Source: Asaia sp003994335 (GTDB taxonomy: Bacteria > Pseudomonadota > Alphaproteobacteria > Acetobacterales > Acetobacteraceae). From it: DNA of 64,000 nt. The stretch covers positions 124,001 to 188,000 of the forward strand of contig NZ_JBBCOR010000002.1 in assembly GCF_037151175.1 (NCBI RefSeq). The letters run 5' to 3'. The notes beneath the pieces are model-generated. The model was not told where the DNA came from and did not search any database. It saw only the letters and a list, made by a program, of their open reading frames with translations. Shown here piece after piece: positions 1-8,960 of the stretch. The translations under genes were made by a program, and so were the position numbers. Every line of letters starts with the position of its first letter. The first letter of the stretch is position 1.

Positions 1-1005
1 CTCGTTATCGCCGACAACGATTATCTGGGCCCGGGCGGCTCGAATATCCAGTCTGTGCTGCCATTGCTGAACAATCCGAAGCTGAAGGTCCTTGGGCTGA
101 CAGTCGTCGCCGGAGATGATTGGGAAAATGCCGAAAGCGCCCGTATCCGCCGCTTTCTGGAAATTTCCGGCCATCGCGACGTACCCGTCTATGACGGCGC
201 AACGCAACCTTTGATCAATACGGTCGCGCTCACCCGTCTGCGGGAACAGCAATTCGGTACCCTGCCCTGGAAAGGGGCATGGGGCGGGCTTGGATCGATG
301 GAGAAGACGCCCGATACCCAGCCCGCCGTTGCAGACACCCCGGACGGCAAGCCGAGCCTGCAGCCACAGGGCGTACCTGCTGCGCTGTTCATGATCCAGC
401 AGGTCCATGCCCATCCCCATCAGGTGACGATCATCGAAGCCGGCCCGATGACCAATCTGGCGCTGGCCATCAGGCTCGATCCCAGCTTTGCCAGCACGGC
501 AAAGCAACTCATCTTCATGGGAGGCTATCTCGATCTGTCGATGATGTCCGTGACGGGTAACGCGGATAATGGATCGGATTTCAACCTGATCTTCGATCCC
601 GAGGCCGCTCATATTACCCTGACGGCGCCATGGTCGCGGATCACGTCAATCGCGAATGTCTCGAATGACGTCATGCTGACGAAAGACGAGGTTGGAGCCA
701 TCGCCAAGGCCCATAAGAGCCCGGTCACGGAGTACCTTGTGAAATACTACGTGCCTCTTGCGATGTGGGACGAAGTCACGAGCGCGGTTGCCGCCGAGCC
801 GAGCCTGATCACCAAGGCGCAGGATGCCTATATGGACGTCGAGACAGGCAAGGGTATCGGCTATGGTCACGCTTATGTCTGGCCGGACAGCCTCGCCCCC
901 AGGGCGATGGGCGTACGCAAGGTGCGTATTGTCCAGGCTATCGATGTCGATCGTTTCAAGAAGCTTTATGCCGGATGGGCGCAGGGCTTCGAGGGAAAAC
1001 ACTGA
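1..1005 (+). CDS. Nucleoside hydrolase family protein (5' truncated by window edge)
   Basis: The reading frame is open from base 1, so the start lies upstream of the window. Members of this family (inosine/uridine-preferring nucleoside hydrolases, PF01156) cleave the N-glycosidic bond of ribonucleosides to base plus ribose. Family signs are an N-terminal ADNDYLGPGG segment where the Ca-binding Asp cluster sits, VLGLTVVAGDDW, EAGPMTNLAL, the FMGGYLD strand and FNLIFDPEAA. The Asp cluster is not the classical DxDxxxDD form, so this is a divergent subgroup and the substrate is unclear. The stop is 3 nt before the next gene, suggesting co-transcription. The visible 334 codons fit the usual length with perhaps 10-40 residues (including any signal peptide) missing. 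Confidence 0.85.
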   Translation, partial: LVIADNDYLGPGGSNIQSVLPLLNNPKLKVLGLTVVAGDDWENAESARIRRFLEISGHRDVPVYDGATQPLINTVALTRLREQQFGTLPWKGAWGGLGSMEKTPDTQPAVADTPDGKPSLQPQGVPAALFMIQQVHAHPHQVTIIEAGPMTNLALAIRLDPSFASTAKQLIFMGGYLDLSMMSVTGNADNGSDFNLIFDPEAAHITLTAPWSRITSIANVSNDVMLTKDEVGAIAKAHKSPVTEYLVKYYVPLAMWDEVTSAVAAEPSLITKAQDAYMDVETGKGIGYGHAYVWPDSLAPRAMGVRKVRIVQAIDVDRFKKLYAGWAQGFEGKH

Positions 1006-1008
1006 CTC

Positions 1009-1431
1009 TTGCTGAACATGATCAAACTCGTGGTGGGCTGCACCACGCTCGATGAACTCGCCGCCTGGATGCAGCGCGGCGAGCGCGTTGACGGATATGG
1101 CGTCATCCGTACCCGGACCATGCCGAAACAGGCAGACGAGATTGCAGGTCAGGGCTCGCTCTATCGGGTCATGGGGGGGCTGGTCCTGTGCCGCCAGCCC
1201 ATCATGGGGTTCAGGCCCTTCACCCGGCCGGACGGCCAGCTCGGCACCCATATTCTGGTCAATGACGAGATCATTCCCGTCCAGCCAAGAGCCATGCGCC
1301 CCTTTCAAGGCTGGCGTTATCTCAGGTCCGAGGACGCGCCAGGCGATCTGAGCGGCTCTGCCGCCGTGTCAGGCCTCGAGGCTCTCCCCCCTGCTCTGCG
1401 CCGCAGCCTGTCCGAACTCTGCCTCATCTGA
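1009..1431 (+). CDS. DUF1489 family protein
   Basis: This 140-residue protein matches the alphaproteobacterial DUF1489 family. It opens with MLNMIKLVVGC, where homologues typically begin with an MLHLIKLCVG-like segment. It also has TRTMPKQADE, GSLYRVMGG and the highly characteristic PFQGWRYLRSEDAP stretch. The function is unknown; the family is small, soluble and single-domain. The TTG start at 1009 is preferred because it keeps the conserved N-terminus; an ATG at 1018 is the alternative. No strong Shine-Dalgarno is visible and the gene begins 3 nt after the nucleoside hydrolase stop, so translational coupling is likely. Its last 63 bp overlap the convergent FUSC gene tail-to-tail. Confidence 0.8.
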   Translation: MLNMIKLVVGCTTLDELAAWMQRGERVDGYGVIRTRTMPKQADEIAGQGSLYRVMGGLVLCRQPIMGFRPFTRPDGQLGTHILVNDEIIPVQPRAMRPFQGWRYLRSEDAPGDLSGSAAVSGLEALPPALRRSLSELCLI

Positions 1432-3384
1432 ACAGCCACGACGATTGCCAAGGCGGATCACGAGCGCCTCGTCACCAAGGGCATTTGTTATGCCAGACAA
1501 CTCCCCCCCATTGCGCAGCGCCTCGCGCCACTGCCCGAAGCGGGCGGCCTCCTGCGGGTCGGGTTCTCGCAACCCGTTCTGCATGTCGAAGCGATAAAGC
1601 GTAATCTCGCCGCTCAGCCGCCTCAGGGCTCTCAACGTCTCCTGTGTCTTGAGACCCTCGCGCTCGCGCAACTGCGTGACCAGTCCGCCAAAAAGGGGCA
1701 AACCCCCTTGGGAAAACTCCGCCGCGATACTCCTCATCCCCGCCTCCCTCTGGGCCTTGTCCGTATCCTGTGGGCGAACATCCCCTGACAGAACGAGCGC
1801 GGCATAACGACAATGAGCCTCCATGGCGCGCCGCAGGAGATGATCCCGATCGGTATTGCCGCGGTCGGGCCAGAGAATGAGCACGCAGAGGAGCGCAATG
1901 CCGCTACCGATCAGATTATCGAGCACCCGCGCCCAGATGATGCCCCCGCCCGGCATCAAGGCCTCGGCAATGACCACGACAAGCCCGGTCAGAAAAAACA
2001 CCAGCATGGTATAATTGACGGCGCGCGTGGCGATGGCGGCGAGTGACATGAACACCGCCACACCAAGGAGTGCGGCCTTCCCAGGCAGGATGAACGCACA
2101 GAGCGCCGCCAAGAGAGAGCCTCCCACGCTGCCGATCACACGCTCCATGCTCCGGACAAGCGTGACATTTCCCGCAGGCTGCAGGACCAGAAGGGCTGCA
2201 ATCAGCGCCCAATAGGAAAACCCCTCTCCGCCATACAGGCAGACGAGCTGAGTCAGGGTGAGCGCGAGACAGAGACGCCAGGCGTGATGCCAGATCGTGG
2301 GGGTAAGCGTGAGACGGGGCCCTTCGCGCGTCGTCTCCTCCTGCTGATGGCGGCGCGCAAATGCTCCGATCATGCGCGTGAAGGCCTCGGCACAGGCGAG
2401 GATGGGCCCTGCATTGACCACGCCCCCCATGCGGGACTCACGGTCAAGCGTGCGGGCAAGTTGACCCAATATCCTGAAATCTGGCTCGGGCCGTGCGGCC
2501 TGTCGCATGCATTCATGACAGGCGGTGCCGAGGCGCCGGAGCAGCGCGCGCAACTCTGACGCCAAAGGGCCTGCCTCCGCCACATGCTCGAGAGCGAGCA
2601 GCGCAGTAAAAACACGCTCGGCCGTCGCAAGGACTGCCTCCATGCGGCGTCTCAGCCGCAGATTGCCGTGACGTGCATCGAGCATCACCAGAAGCAGGCG
2701 CGCGCGCTCGATCGCGTTGCGAGCGGCCTGACGATGTACAGTCTCCCGCAGCCGCCCGGCTGCGAGTTCACGCGCCATCAGATCGAGAATGTAATAGGTT
2801 GCGGAAAGGCTGCGGCGCGCCGGGCCGTAGGGCTGCTGGCGCCAGAGAACAAGACAGAAAAGCGTGGCCAGTGCACCACCGGCAAAGAACAATCCGGCGA
2901 TGAAGAGCGCCTGTACAGGCGATGCCGGAAAGCCCGTGGCTGCAACGGCGGCACACCCCGCCAGCGCCCAGAGCTGCATGACGGCCGGCGAAAAGACCCG
3001 CGCGAGACCACAGCCCAGACCGATAAGCGCGACCATTGGCACCGTGGCATAGGCTCCGAACACGCTCAGGGCCGAGACCGCGAAGACCAACCCCGTACCG
3101 GCCAGGGTGAACCCACCCAAAACCTGGAACCGCTCGCGATCCGGCCCACCCGGATCGATCAGGCAGGCCCAGAAACAGGCAAAAGCGATCCAGGCAAGCA
3201 AAGGCTGATCGAAGAAGAGCGACGGGGTGAGGGCCAGCGCCGTGACCAGCGCGGCGCGGCCGCCCTCATACAGGCTGAGCTGTTCCGGGCTCAGCGTGAT
3301 GGCGTAGCGGGCGAGATGATTGGTGGAGGTCGTGAGAAGCGCGGCGAAGGGGCGAGAGGAAGAAACCCGGGAAATCCCCTTCAT
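1369..3384 (-). CDS. FUSC family inner-membrane protein (aromatic-acid-efflux type)
   Basis: The 671-residue protein has the duplicated layout of fusaric-acid-resistance (FUSC/YccS/AaeB) proteins. An N-terminal membrane block (about residues 35-185) is followed by a long soluble helical region and a second membrane block (about 365-505) containing GEGFSYWALIAALLVLQP and IGSVGGSLLAALCAF. A cytoplasmic C-terminal domain ends the protein. The family exports aromatic acids or hydrophobic weak acids, sometimes with a periplasmic adaptor; no adaptor gene is adjacent. The C-terminal coding end overlaps the convergent DUF1489 gene by 63 bp. The substrate cannot be deduced from sequence alone. Confidence 0.8.
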   Translation of the reverse strand: MKGISRVSSSRPFAALLTTSTNHLARYAITLSPEQLSLYEGGRAALVTALALTPSLFFDQPLLAWIAFACFWACLIDPGGPDRERFQVLGGFTLAGTGLVFAVSALSVFGAYATVPMVALIGLGCGLARVFSPAVMQLWALAGCAAVAATGFPASPVQALFIAGLFFAGGALATLFCLVLWRQQPYGPARRSLSATYYILDLMARELAAGRLRETVHRQAARNAIERARLLLVMLDARHGNLRLRRRMEAVLATAERVFTALLALEHVAEAGPLASELRALLRRLGTACHECMRQAARPEPDFRILGQLARTLDRESRMGGVVNAGPILACAEAFTRMIGAFARRHQQEETTREGPRLTLTPTIWHHAWRLCLALTLTQLVCLYGGEGFSYWALIAALLVLQPAGNVTLVRSMERVIGSVGGSLLAALCAFILPGKAALLGVAVFMSLAAIATRAVNYTMLVFFLTGLVVVIAEALMPGGGIIWARVLDNLIGSGIALLCVLILWPDRGNTDRDHLLRRAMEAHCRYAALVLSGDVRPQDTDKAQREAGMRSIAAEFSQGGLPLFGGLVTQLREREGLKTQETLRALRRLSGEITLYRFDMQNGLREPDPQEAARFGQWREALRNGGELSGITNALGDEALVIRLGNRRGCSDEAEFGQAAAQSRGESLEA

Positions 3385-3418
3385 GATGCCGCAGCGCTCC
3401 CTTTCTGGAACGGGGCTT

Positions 3419-4846
3419 TCAGCGCCCCGTCATGATCTGCTCGACAAGCTGTCGGACAGTCGGTGTGAAGCCCTCAGCATAGAACGGATCGGAACCGAAA
3501 CGCCATGCATTGGTCCCGCCGAACATCAGGTTATTATCGACCAGCGTATCAGCAGCCTCGATACCAAGGCTGTCATCCGCATGGGCGATATCCTGCAGGC
3601 TCTTCTGGATGCAGAAGGAGCGCGGATCGGATTTGGCGCCGTTTGTATAATTCGGCCCGCGCTGGCTCCAGTTGGAGAAGCGGCATTCCGACAAACAGCC
3701 CATACAGGCCACCTGATCGGCCACGATGATGCGACTTTCCTCAGGTGTGACGAAGACGAGCGTGGAGTCCGGGGTGCGCATGGCTTCGGTGTAGCCCGCA
3801 GCCTCCCAGGCCAGAACATGCTCGCGATCGGTCGCTGTCATCCAGACTTCGCGCTTGCGCGCACCAATCCCATGAGCCGTATCATGCTCACCCACGGGCT
3901 CGCTGCTATAGGCTACCTGACGCTCCGAGCGACCACGCAGGTTCAGCATGAAGCTGTTATTCACCGCCGATGAATAGAATCCGGTGGGTGAAAAGCGATT
4001 AAGATACACATCCCCCTCATGCAGGCGGCGCAGGCGGCGCTTCCATGCATCGGGAATAGGGCTCTCCTGTGTCAGGAGCGGACGTGTGCCGAACTGGAAC
4101 ACGATCGGCCCGATCTCGGGATTATTGAACCAATGCGCCCATTCCTCGAGCCACCAGACGCCACCCGCCATAATGATGGGCACGTTCTCGAGACCGAACT
4201 GGTTCATCGCCTTGCGCAGAGCGGCAACGCGCGGATAGGGATCTTCCGGCTTCAGCGGATTTTCCGTGTTCGAGAGGCCGTTATGGCCACCCGCGCGCCA
4301 AGGGTCCTCATAAACCACGGCACCAAGGAGCTCGGCTGTCTTGTGATAGGCCCGTTTCCAGAGTGCATTGAAGGCACGTGCGGAGGAGACAATCGGGTAG
4401 TAATGGACGTTGTGGCGCGCCGCGATCTCCGAGAGGCGATAGGGCATGCCCGCACCGCAGGTGAGACCATCGAGCATGCCGGGAGCACCTTCGAGGATGC
4501 CCTCGATGACCTGCTCTGCACCGCCCATTTCCCAAAGAAGGTTGGCATTGATCATACCATTCTTCCCCGCAATCTCGCGGGCTATACGCACCTGGGTGAT
4601 ACCGCCATCAATGGCGTAGCGAATCAGCTCTTCGTGCCGTTCGCGCCGCGTGCGGCCTGAATAGGTTTGCGGAATGCGGTTGCCATCTTCGTCATAACTG
4701 TCGGCATTGACGGCAGAGACCGTCCCGACGCCACCGGCAGCGGCCCAATGGCCGGCGGAAATACCAGTCGATACCGAAACGCCCTTCCCGCCCTCAACGA
4801 GGGGAAGGACATCCCGGCCAGCCATACGGACGGTATCAATCGACAT
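3419..4846 (-). CDS. Nitronate monooxygenase-like FMN protein with C-terminal Cys motif
   Basis: This is a TIM-barrel FMN enzyme of the 2-nitropropane dioxygenase/nitronate monooxygenase superfamily (PF03060). Visible elements are GKGVSVSTGISAGHWAAAGG near the N-terminus, GLTCGAGMPYRL, VVYEDPWRAGGHNG and the phosphate-binding IIMAGGVWW with FQFGTRPLL. Most family members are 320-380 residues. This one has an extra C-terminal part of about 90 residues with Cys spaced C-x2-C-x3-C (about residues 381-388) and another Cys about 24 residues on, suggesting a metal or Fe-S site. Two ATGs are adjacent (4849 and 4846) and neither has a strong ribosome-binding site. Nitronate oxidation is the family activity; the true substrate is not known. 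Confidence 0.75.
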   Translation of the reverse strand: MSIDTVRMAGRDVLPLVEGGKGVSVSTGISAGHWAAAGGVGTVSAVNADSYDEDGNRIPQTYSGRTRRERHEELIRYAIDGGITQVRIAREIAGKNGMINANLLWEMGGAEQVIEGILEGAPGMLDGLTCGAGMPYRLSEIAARHNVHYYPIVSSARAFNALWKRAYHKTAELLGAVVYEDPWRAGGHNGLSNTENPLKPEDPYPRVAALRKAMNQFGLENVPIIMAGGVWWLEEWAHWFNNPEIGPIVFQFGTRPLLTQESPIPDAWKRRLRRLHEGDVYLNRFSPTGFYSSAVNNSFMLNLRGRSERQVAYSSEPVGEHDTAHGIGARKREVWMTATDREHVLAWEAAGYTEAMRTPDSTLVFVTPEESRIIVADQVACMGCLSECRFSNWSQRGPNYTNGAKSDPRSFCIQKSLQDIAHADDSLGIEAADTLVDNNLMFGGTNAWRFGSDPFYAEGFTPTVRQLVEQIMTGR

Positions 4847-4869
4847 CATAATCTATGTTGTACTCCGAA

Positions 4870-4897
4870 GGAGGAAGGACCACGAGGACCTTCCTCC
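4870..4897 (-). terminator. Hairpin downstream of pnp
   Basis: Arms GGAGGAAGG and CCTTCCTCC are perfectly complementary over 9 bp around a 10-nt loop. The hairpin lies 12 nt past the pnp stop and before the nitronate monooxygenase start. No long T run follows on either strand, so it may be an RNA 3'-end stabiliser or weak terminator. Confidence 0.5.
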
Positions 4898-4909
4898 TGA
4901 AACGGTAGG

Positions 4910-7063
4910 TCAGTCAGCGTCACGCTGCCTGGACGGACGGGCCGGCTTCGCACCGACGCTTTCCGAGATATCGGCGCCGCTCTGCTGGTCGACAACACGC
5001 ATCGACAGCTTGACCTTACCGCGATCGTCGAAGCCGACGACCTTCACCTTTACGGCATCACCCTGCTTGACGACGTCGGTGGTCTTGGCCACGCGCCCGT
5101 CGGTCAGCTCGGAAATGTGGACCAGACCGTCACGCGGGCCAAGGAAGTTCACGAACGCGCCGAAATCGGCCGTCTTGACTACCTTGCCGTCATAGATGCG
5201 GCCAATTTCCGGCTCCGCCACAATGCCTTCGATGCGCGCAATGGCCTTCTGGGCCTGCTCGTCATTCGAGGCAGCAATGGTGATGACGCCTTCATCATTG
5301 ATGTCGACCTTGGCGCCGGAGAACTCGACGATCTCGCGGATGACCTTGCCGCCCGAGCCGATCACGTCGCGGATCTTTTCCTTGGCAATGCTCATCGTGG
5401 TGATCTTCGGCGCATTGCGCGACACACCTTCACGACCCTCATCGAGGGCCTTCGCCATCTCACCAAGGATGTGAATACGGCCGTCACGGGCCTGCTCGAG
5501 CGCCACCTTCATGATTTCCGGCGTGATCGAGGTGATCTTGATGTCCATCTGGAGCGCGGTGATACCGGATTCCGTACCCGCTACCTTGAAGTCCATGTCC
5601 CCAAGGTGATCTTCGTCACCGAGAATATCGGACAGCACGGCGTAGCCACGATCTTCCTTGATCAGACCCATGGCGATACCGGCAACCGGGCGCGGCAACG
5701 GCACACCGGCATCCATCAGCGCGAGTGACGAACCACAAACGGTTGCCATCGAGGACGACCCGTTGCTTTCGGTGATCTCAGACACGATACGCACGGTGTA
5801 AGGGAAGCGATCCTTCCCCGGCAGCAGCGGATGGAGTGCACGCCATGCCAGCTTGCCATGACCGATCTCGCGGCGACCCGGGCTGCCCATGCGACCGCAC
5901 TCACCGACCGAGTAGGGCGGGAAGTTGTAGTGCAGCATGAAGTTAGAGCGGTATTCGCCCTCAAGCGCGTCGATGATCTGCTCATCCTGCGTGGTGCCAA
6001 GCGTGGCCACGACCAGAGCCTGTGTTTCGCCACGGGTGAACAGCGCAGAACCATGGGCGCGCGGCAGGATGCCGACCTCGGACACAATCGGGCGTACCGT
6101 CTTGGTGTCGCGGCCATCGATACGGATGCCGGTCTTCAGGATGGCGCCACGAACGACCTGGGCCTCGAGTTCCTTGAGCATCGGCTTCGCCATATCGACG
6201 TCCAGGCCTTCCTCGACCAGACCTTCGATGATGCGTGCCTTGGCGGTTGCGATCTTCTCGTAACGAGCCTGCTTGGCCTTTTCCTTGTAGGCGTCGGCCA
6301 TCAGCTTGGTGCCGATCTTCTCTACGCGCTTGCGCAGGGCGATCTGCTCCTTGGTGGGGCCCTCGAGGTCCCAGGGCTGCTTGGCTGCGTGCTCGGCCAG
6401 ATCGATGATCGCATCGATAACGGGCTGGAAAGCGGCATGACCGGCGGTCACCGCTTCGAGCATGATCTCTTCCGAAAGCTCGGAGGCTTCGGATTCAACC
6501 ATCAGTACGCCCTCGCTCGTCCCTGCAACGACGAGATCGAGCGCGCTCTCCTTCATCTCTGCAATGGTCGGGTTGATGACGAGTTGGTCATTGATGCGGG
6601 CAACGCGCGCCACGCCCACAGGGCCGTAGAACGGAATGCCAGACAGGGTGAGCGCAGCCGAACAACCGATCAGAGCGACCAGAGCCGGGTCATTTTCCAT
6701 GTCATGGCTGAGAACGGTCGCCGTGACCTGCACTTCATTGCGGAAATTTTCCGGGAAGAGCGGGCGGATGGGACGGTCGATCAGACGCGAGATCAGCGTC
6801 TCGCTTTCGGAAGGACGGCCCTCACGCTTGAAGAAACCACCGGGAATACGGCCAGCTGCGTAGGCCTTTTCCTGATAGTTGACAGTCATGGGGAAGAAGT
6901 CTTGTCCCGGCTTGACCGACTTGGCGCCCACCGCCGTGCAGAGCACGACAGTATCGCCGTAAGTCGCAACGACCGCACCATCGGCCTGGCGGGCGATCTT
7001 GCCGGTTTCGAGAATGAGCGGGCGTCCGGCCCAGTCGATTTCCTTGCGGAAGTAATTGAACAT
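4910..7063 (-). CDS. pnp: Polyribonucleotide nucleotidyltransferase (PNPase)
   Basis: PNPase is the phosphorolytic 3'-5' exoribonuclease of the RNA degradosome. The 717 residues show two RNase PH-like domains (about 1-215 and 300-530), an intervening helical domain, a KH domain with GSGGKVIREI and a C-terminal S1 domain (IYDGKVVKTADFGAFVNF). The open frame extends 70 codons further upstream. The start at 7063 is chosen because MFNYFRKEIDW is the family N-terminus and AGGA lies 7 nt before it; an ATG directly upstream at 7066 is also possible. The gene follows rpsO after about 250 nt, the conserved rpsO-pnp arrangement. The long leader could carry an autoregulatory RNase III/PNPase site, as known in enterobacteria; here that is inference. 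Confidence 0.97.
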   Translation of the reverse strand: MFNYFRKEIDWAGRPLILETGKIARQADGAVVATYGDTVVLCTAVGAKSVKPGQDFFPMTVNYQEKAYAAGRIPGGFFKREGRPSESETLISRLIDRPIRPLFPENFRNEVQVTATVLSHDMENDPALVALIGCSAALTLSGIPFYGPVGVARVARINDQLVINPTIAEMKESALDLVVAGTSEGVLMVESEASELSEEIMLEAVTAGHAAFQPVIDAIIDLAEHAAKQPWDLEGPTKEQIALRKRVEKIGTKLMADAYKEKAKQARYEKIATAKARIIEGLVEEGLDVDMAKPMLKELEAQVVRGAILKTGIRIDGRDTKTVRPIVSEVGILPRAHGSALFTRGETQALVVATLGTTQDEQIIDALEGEYRSNFMLHYNFPPYSVGECGRMGSPGRREIGHGKLAWRALHPLLPGKDRFPYTVRIVSEITESNGSSSMATVCGSSLALMDAGVPLPRPVAGIAMGLIKEDRGYAVLSDILGDEDHLGDMDFKVAGTESGITALQMDIKITSITPEIMKVALEQARDGRIHILGEMAKALDEGREGVSRNAPKITTMSIAKEKIRDVIGSGGKVIREIVEFSGAKVDINDEGVITIAASNDEQAQKAIARIEGIVAEPEIGRIYDGKVVKTADFGAFVNFLGPRDGLVHISELTDGRVAKTTDVVKQGDAVKVKVVGFDDRGKVKLSMRVVDQQSGADISESVGAKPARPSRQRDAD

Positions 7064-7281
7064 CATTCTGTCCTGAGTAGGGGGCTTTGGCACGAGGCGC
7101 GATGATCCGGAGGGAACGGGCCCTGACTGGCTGGCAGCGTTTCGGACGGCATGGCAAGGATGGCCGGGATCGGACCGGCTTGTCACCATGTGGCCTGAAA
7201 CGCCGAAGGCCGGTTCTGTCTCCAGCTTCAGCGTCCAGTGACGCAGCCTGTAGTCCCGTCGCCAGAATGGCAACGGGAGGC

Positions 7282-7303
7282 GGCGGAGGCTTGACCCTCC
7301 GCC
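7282..7303 (-). terminator. Hairpin between rpsO and pnp
   Basis: An 8-bp GC-rich stem (GGCGGAGG pairing with CCTCCGCC) with a 6-nt loop sits 9 nt after the rpsO stop on the coding strand. It lacks a T-tract. It could act as an attenuator or as an RNA processing/stability element between rpsO and pnp. Confidence 0.5.
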
Positions 7304-7312
7304 CGAGCGTGA

Positions 7313-7582
7313 TTAGCGGCGCAGGCCGAGACGCTCGATAAGGGTCTGGTAGCGGCCCTGATCCTTGCGCTTGAGGTAGTCAAGCAGGCCACGACGCTGG
7401 CCAACGAGCATCAGAAGACCACGACGGGAGTGGAAGTCCTTCTTATGCGTCTGCAGATGGCCCGTCAGATTGACGATGCGCTCGCTCAGCAGGGCAACCT
7501 GGACTTCCGGCGACCCGGTGTCGGTCGGATTGGTCTTGTATTCTTCGATCAGCGCCGTGCGGCGTTCAGCTGTAATCGACAT
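7313..7582 (-). CDS. rpsO: Ribosomal protein S15
   Basis: The 89-residue protein is a full-length bacterial S15, with TGSPEVQVALLSERI, LTGHLQTHKKDFHSRRGLL and LLDYLKRKD. S15 is a primary 16S rRNA-binding protein of the 30S platform. The start overlaps the truB 3' end by 17 bp, so the two are translationally linked, and pnp follows. Its sequence is entirely conventional. Confidence 0.98.
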   Translation of the reverse strand: MSITAERRTALIEEYKTNPTDTGSPEVQVALLSERIVNLTGHLQTHKKDFHSRRGLLMLVGQRRGLLDYLKRKDQGRYQTLIERLGLRR

Positions 7583-8519
7583 CTCTGTCTCCGTATTTAA
7601 ACGACTCGAATATCCGTATCGGCTTCAACCGCCCCTCAAGGACGCGGCATAAACCGACAAGACACCCCCCCTCCTGGGCTTGCAGGACGTCACCATCCTG
7701 CGCTGTCAGCATCAGATCCGCACGATCGGACAAAGCGAGGCTCTGTCCATAGCGCAAGGCCTGTGCTTCTGCTTCGGTCACGGCCAGAGCCGGGATGTCG
7801 GCCAGCGCGGTCGAGACCGGGCGCAGAAGCGCTGAAAGTGCATCGGCCTTGTCGTCATTTTGAACCAGCTTGTCCAGTGTTATCGCATGGGTCTCATCAA
7901 ACGGACCGCATTTGGTCCGACGCAGAACGGCGATATGACCGACAGTGCCACAGGCCAGCGCGATGTCGCGGGCCAGACTGCGCATATAGACCCCCTTGCC
8001 AGACTGAACCTCGAAAACGGCGTGATCGCGATCGGGGCGCTCGACAAGCGTGATAGAGTCCACGCGCGCAGGCCGGGGCGGCAAATCGGGCGGCCGTCCG
8101 GCCCGAGCCAGATCATAAGACCGTTCGCCATCCACCTTGAGCGCGGAATAAACGGGGGGCACCTGCATGATGTCGCCGGTGAGTGCGGGCAAGGCTGCCC
8201 GCAATTCCTCGTCGCTTGGGCGGTGGTCGCTTGTCAGCACCACCTCCCCTTCACGATCATCCGTCGTTCGGGATTCACCGAGGAACAGCGTAAAGCGATA
8301 ACGCTTCGTCGCATCCATGATATAGGGGATTGTCTTCGTGGCCTGACCGAAGGCGACCGGGAGAATACCCGTCGCCAGAGGGTCGAGCGTACCGCCATGT
8401 CCGGCCTTCCTGGCATCGAACAGGCGACGCGCCTTGTTCACCACATCGGTCGAACCGATATGCAAGTCCTTGTCGACGACCAGCCAGCCGTCGATTTCCT
8501 GCCCTTTCCTGCGTCCCAT
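7566..8519 (-). CDS. truB: tRNA pseudouridine-55 synthase
   Basis: TruB converts U55 of tRNA T-loops to pseudouridine. The motif GHGGTLDPLATGILPV contains the catalytic Asp (about residue 46), and DGWLVVDKD, PPVYSALKVDGERSY and GVYMRSLARD are all family signatures. The ATG at 8519 is chosen because GGAG lies 9 nt upstream; an in-frame GTG at 8534 directly abuts the rbfA stop. The length of 317 residues is normal, including a short C-terminal PUA-like part. It lies between rbfA and rpsO in the conserved operon. Confidence 0.96.
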   Translation of the reverse strand: MGRRKGQEIDGWLVVDKDLHIGSTDVVNKARRLFDARKAGHGGTLDPLATGILPVAFGQATKTIPYIMDATKRYRFTLFLGESRTTDDREGEVVLTSDHRPSDEELRAALPALTGDIMQVPPVYSALKVDGERSYDLARAGRPPDLPPRPARVDSITLVERPDRDHAVFEVQSGKGVYMRSLARDIALACGTVGHIAVLRRTKCGPFDETHAITLDKLVQNDDKADALSALLRPVSTALADIPALAVTEAEAQALRYGQSLALSDRADLMLTAQDGDVLQAQEGGCLVGLCRVLEGRLKPIRIFESFKYGDRDVDYS

Positions 8520-8534
8520 GACGGGTCGCTCCAC

Positions 8535-8960
8535 TCAATCTTCGGAATCGAGATCGCGACGGACTTCGGGTGTGCGCATCAGCGCATCCATGTCCATCGC
8601 ATGTTCGAGCGCGGTATCGGGCTGGAAATGAATTTCCGGCACGATGCGCGAACGCAGGGTCTTGGAGAGACCTGTACGCAGGAACGGCGCAACACGCTTG
8701 AGTGCGGGCAGAACCTCCTCGATATCGCTGCGCCCCAGACGGCTGACGAAAGCTGTCGCGTGGCGGAAATCGGGGGAGATACGCACTTCCGTGACCGTCA
8801 CATGCACACCGGCGAGCTCCGGGTCACGGAACTCGGTGCGGGTGAAAAGATCCGAGAGGACGCGACGGACCTCTTCAGACATTCTCAACTGACGCTGTGA
8901 CGGGCCACCCGCGTCACCGGGCCCTGAAAAGCCCGGCACCTTGGAACGCGAACCCCTCAT
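8535..8960 (-). CDS. rbfA: 30S ribosome-binding factor A
   Basis: RbfA is a cold-adaptation and late 30S maturation factor with a KH-like fold. The 141-residue protein shows VRRVLSDLF, DPELAGVHVTVTEVRISPDFRHATAFV and an acidic C-terminus (RRDLDSED). The ATG at 8960 overlaps the infB stop as ATGA, which fixes the start; the open frame continues upstream inside infB but is not needed. The 15-20 residue basic N-terminal extension before QRQLRMSEEVR is somewhat long but common in alphaproteobacteria. Confidence 0.94.
   Translation of the reverse strand: MRGSRSKVPGFSGPGDAGGPSQRQLRMSEEVRRVLSDLFTRTEFRDPELAGVHVTVTEVRISPDFRHATAFVSRLGRSDIEEVLPALKRVAPFLRTGLSKTLRSRIVPEIHFQPDTALEHAMDMDALMRTPEVRRDLDSED

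Noticed and set aside
5831..7105. 424-codon plus-strand open frame opposite pnp
   Set aside because: Antisense shadow; the composition mirrors the PNPase codons and no motif is visible.
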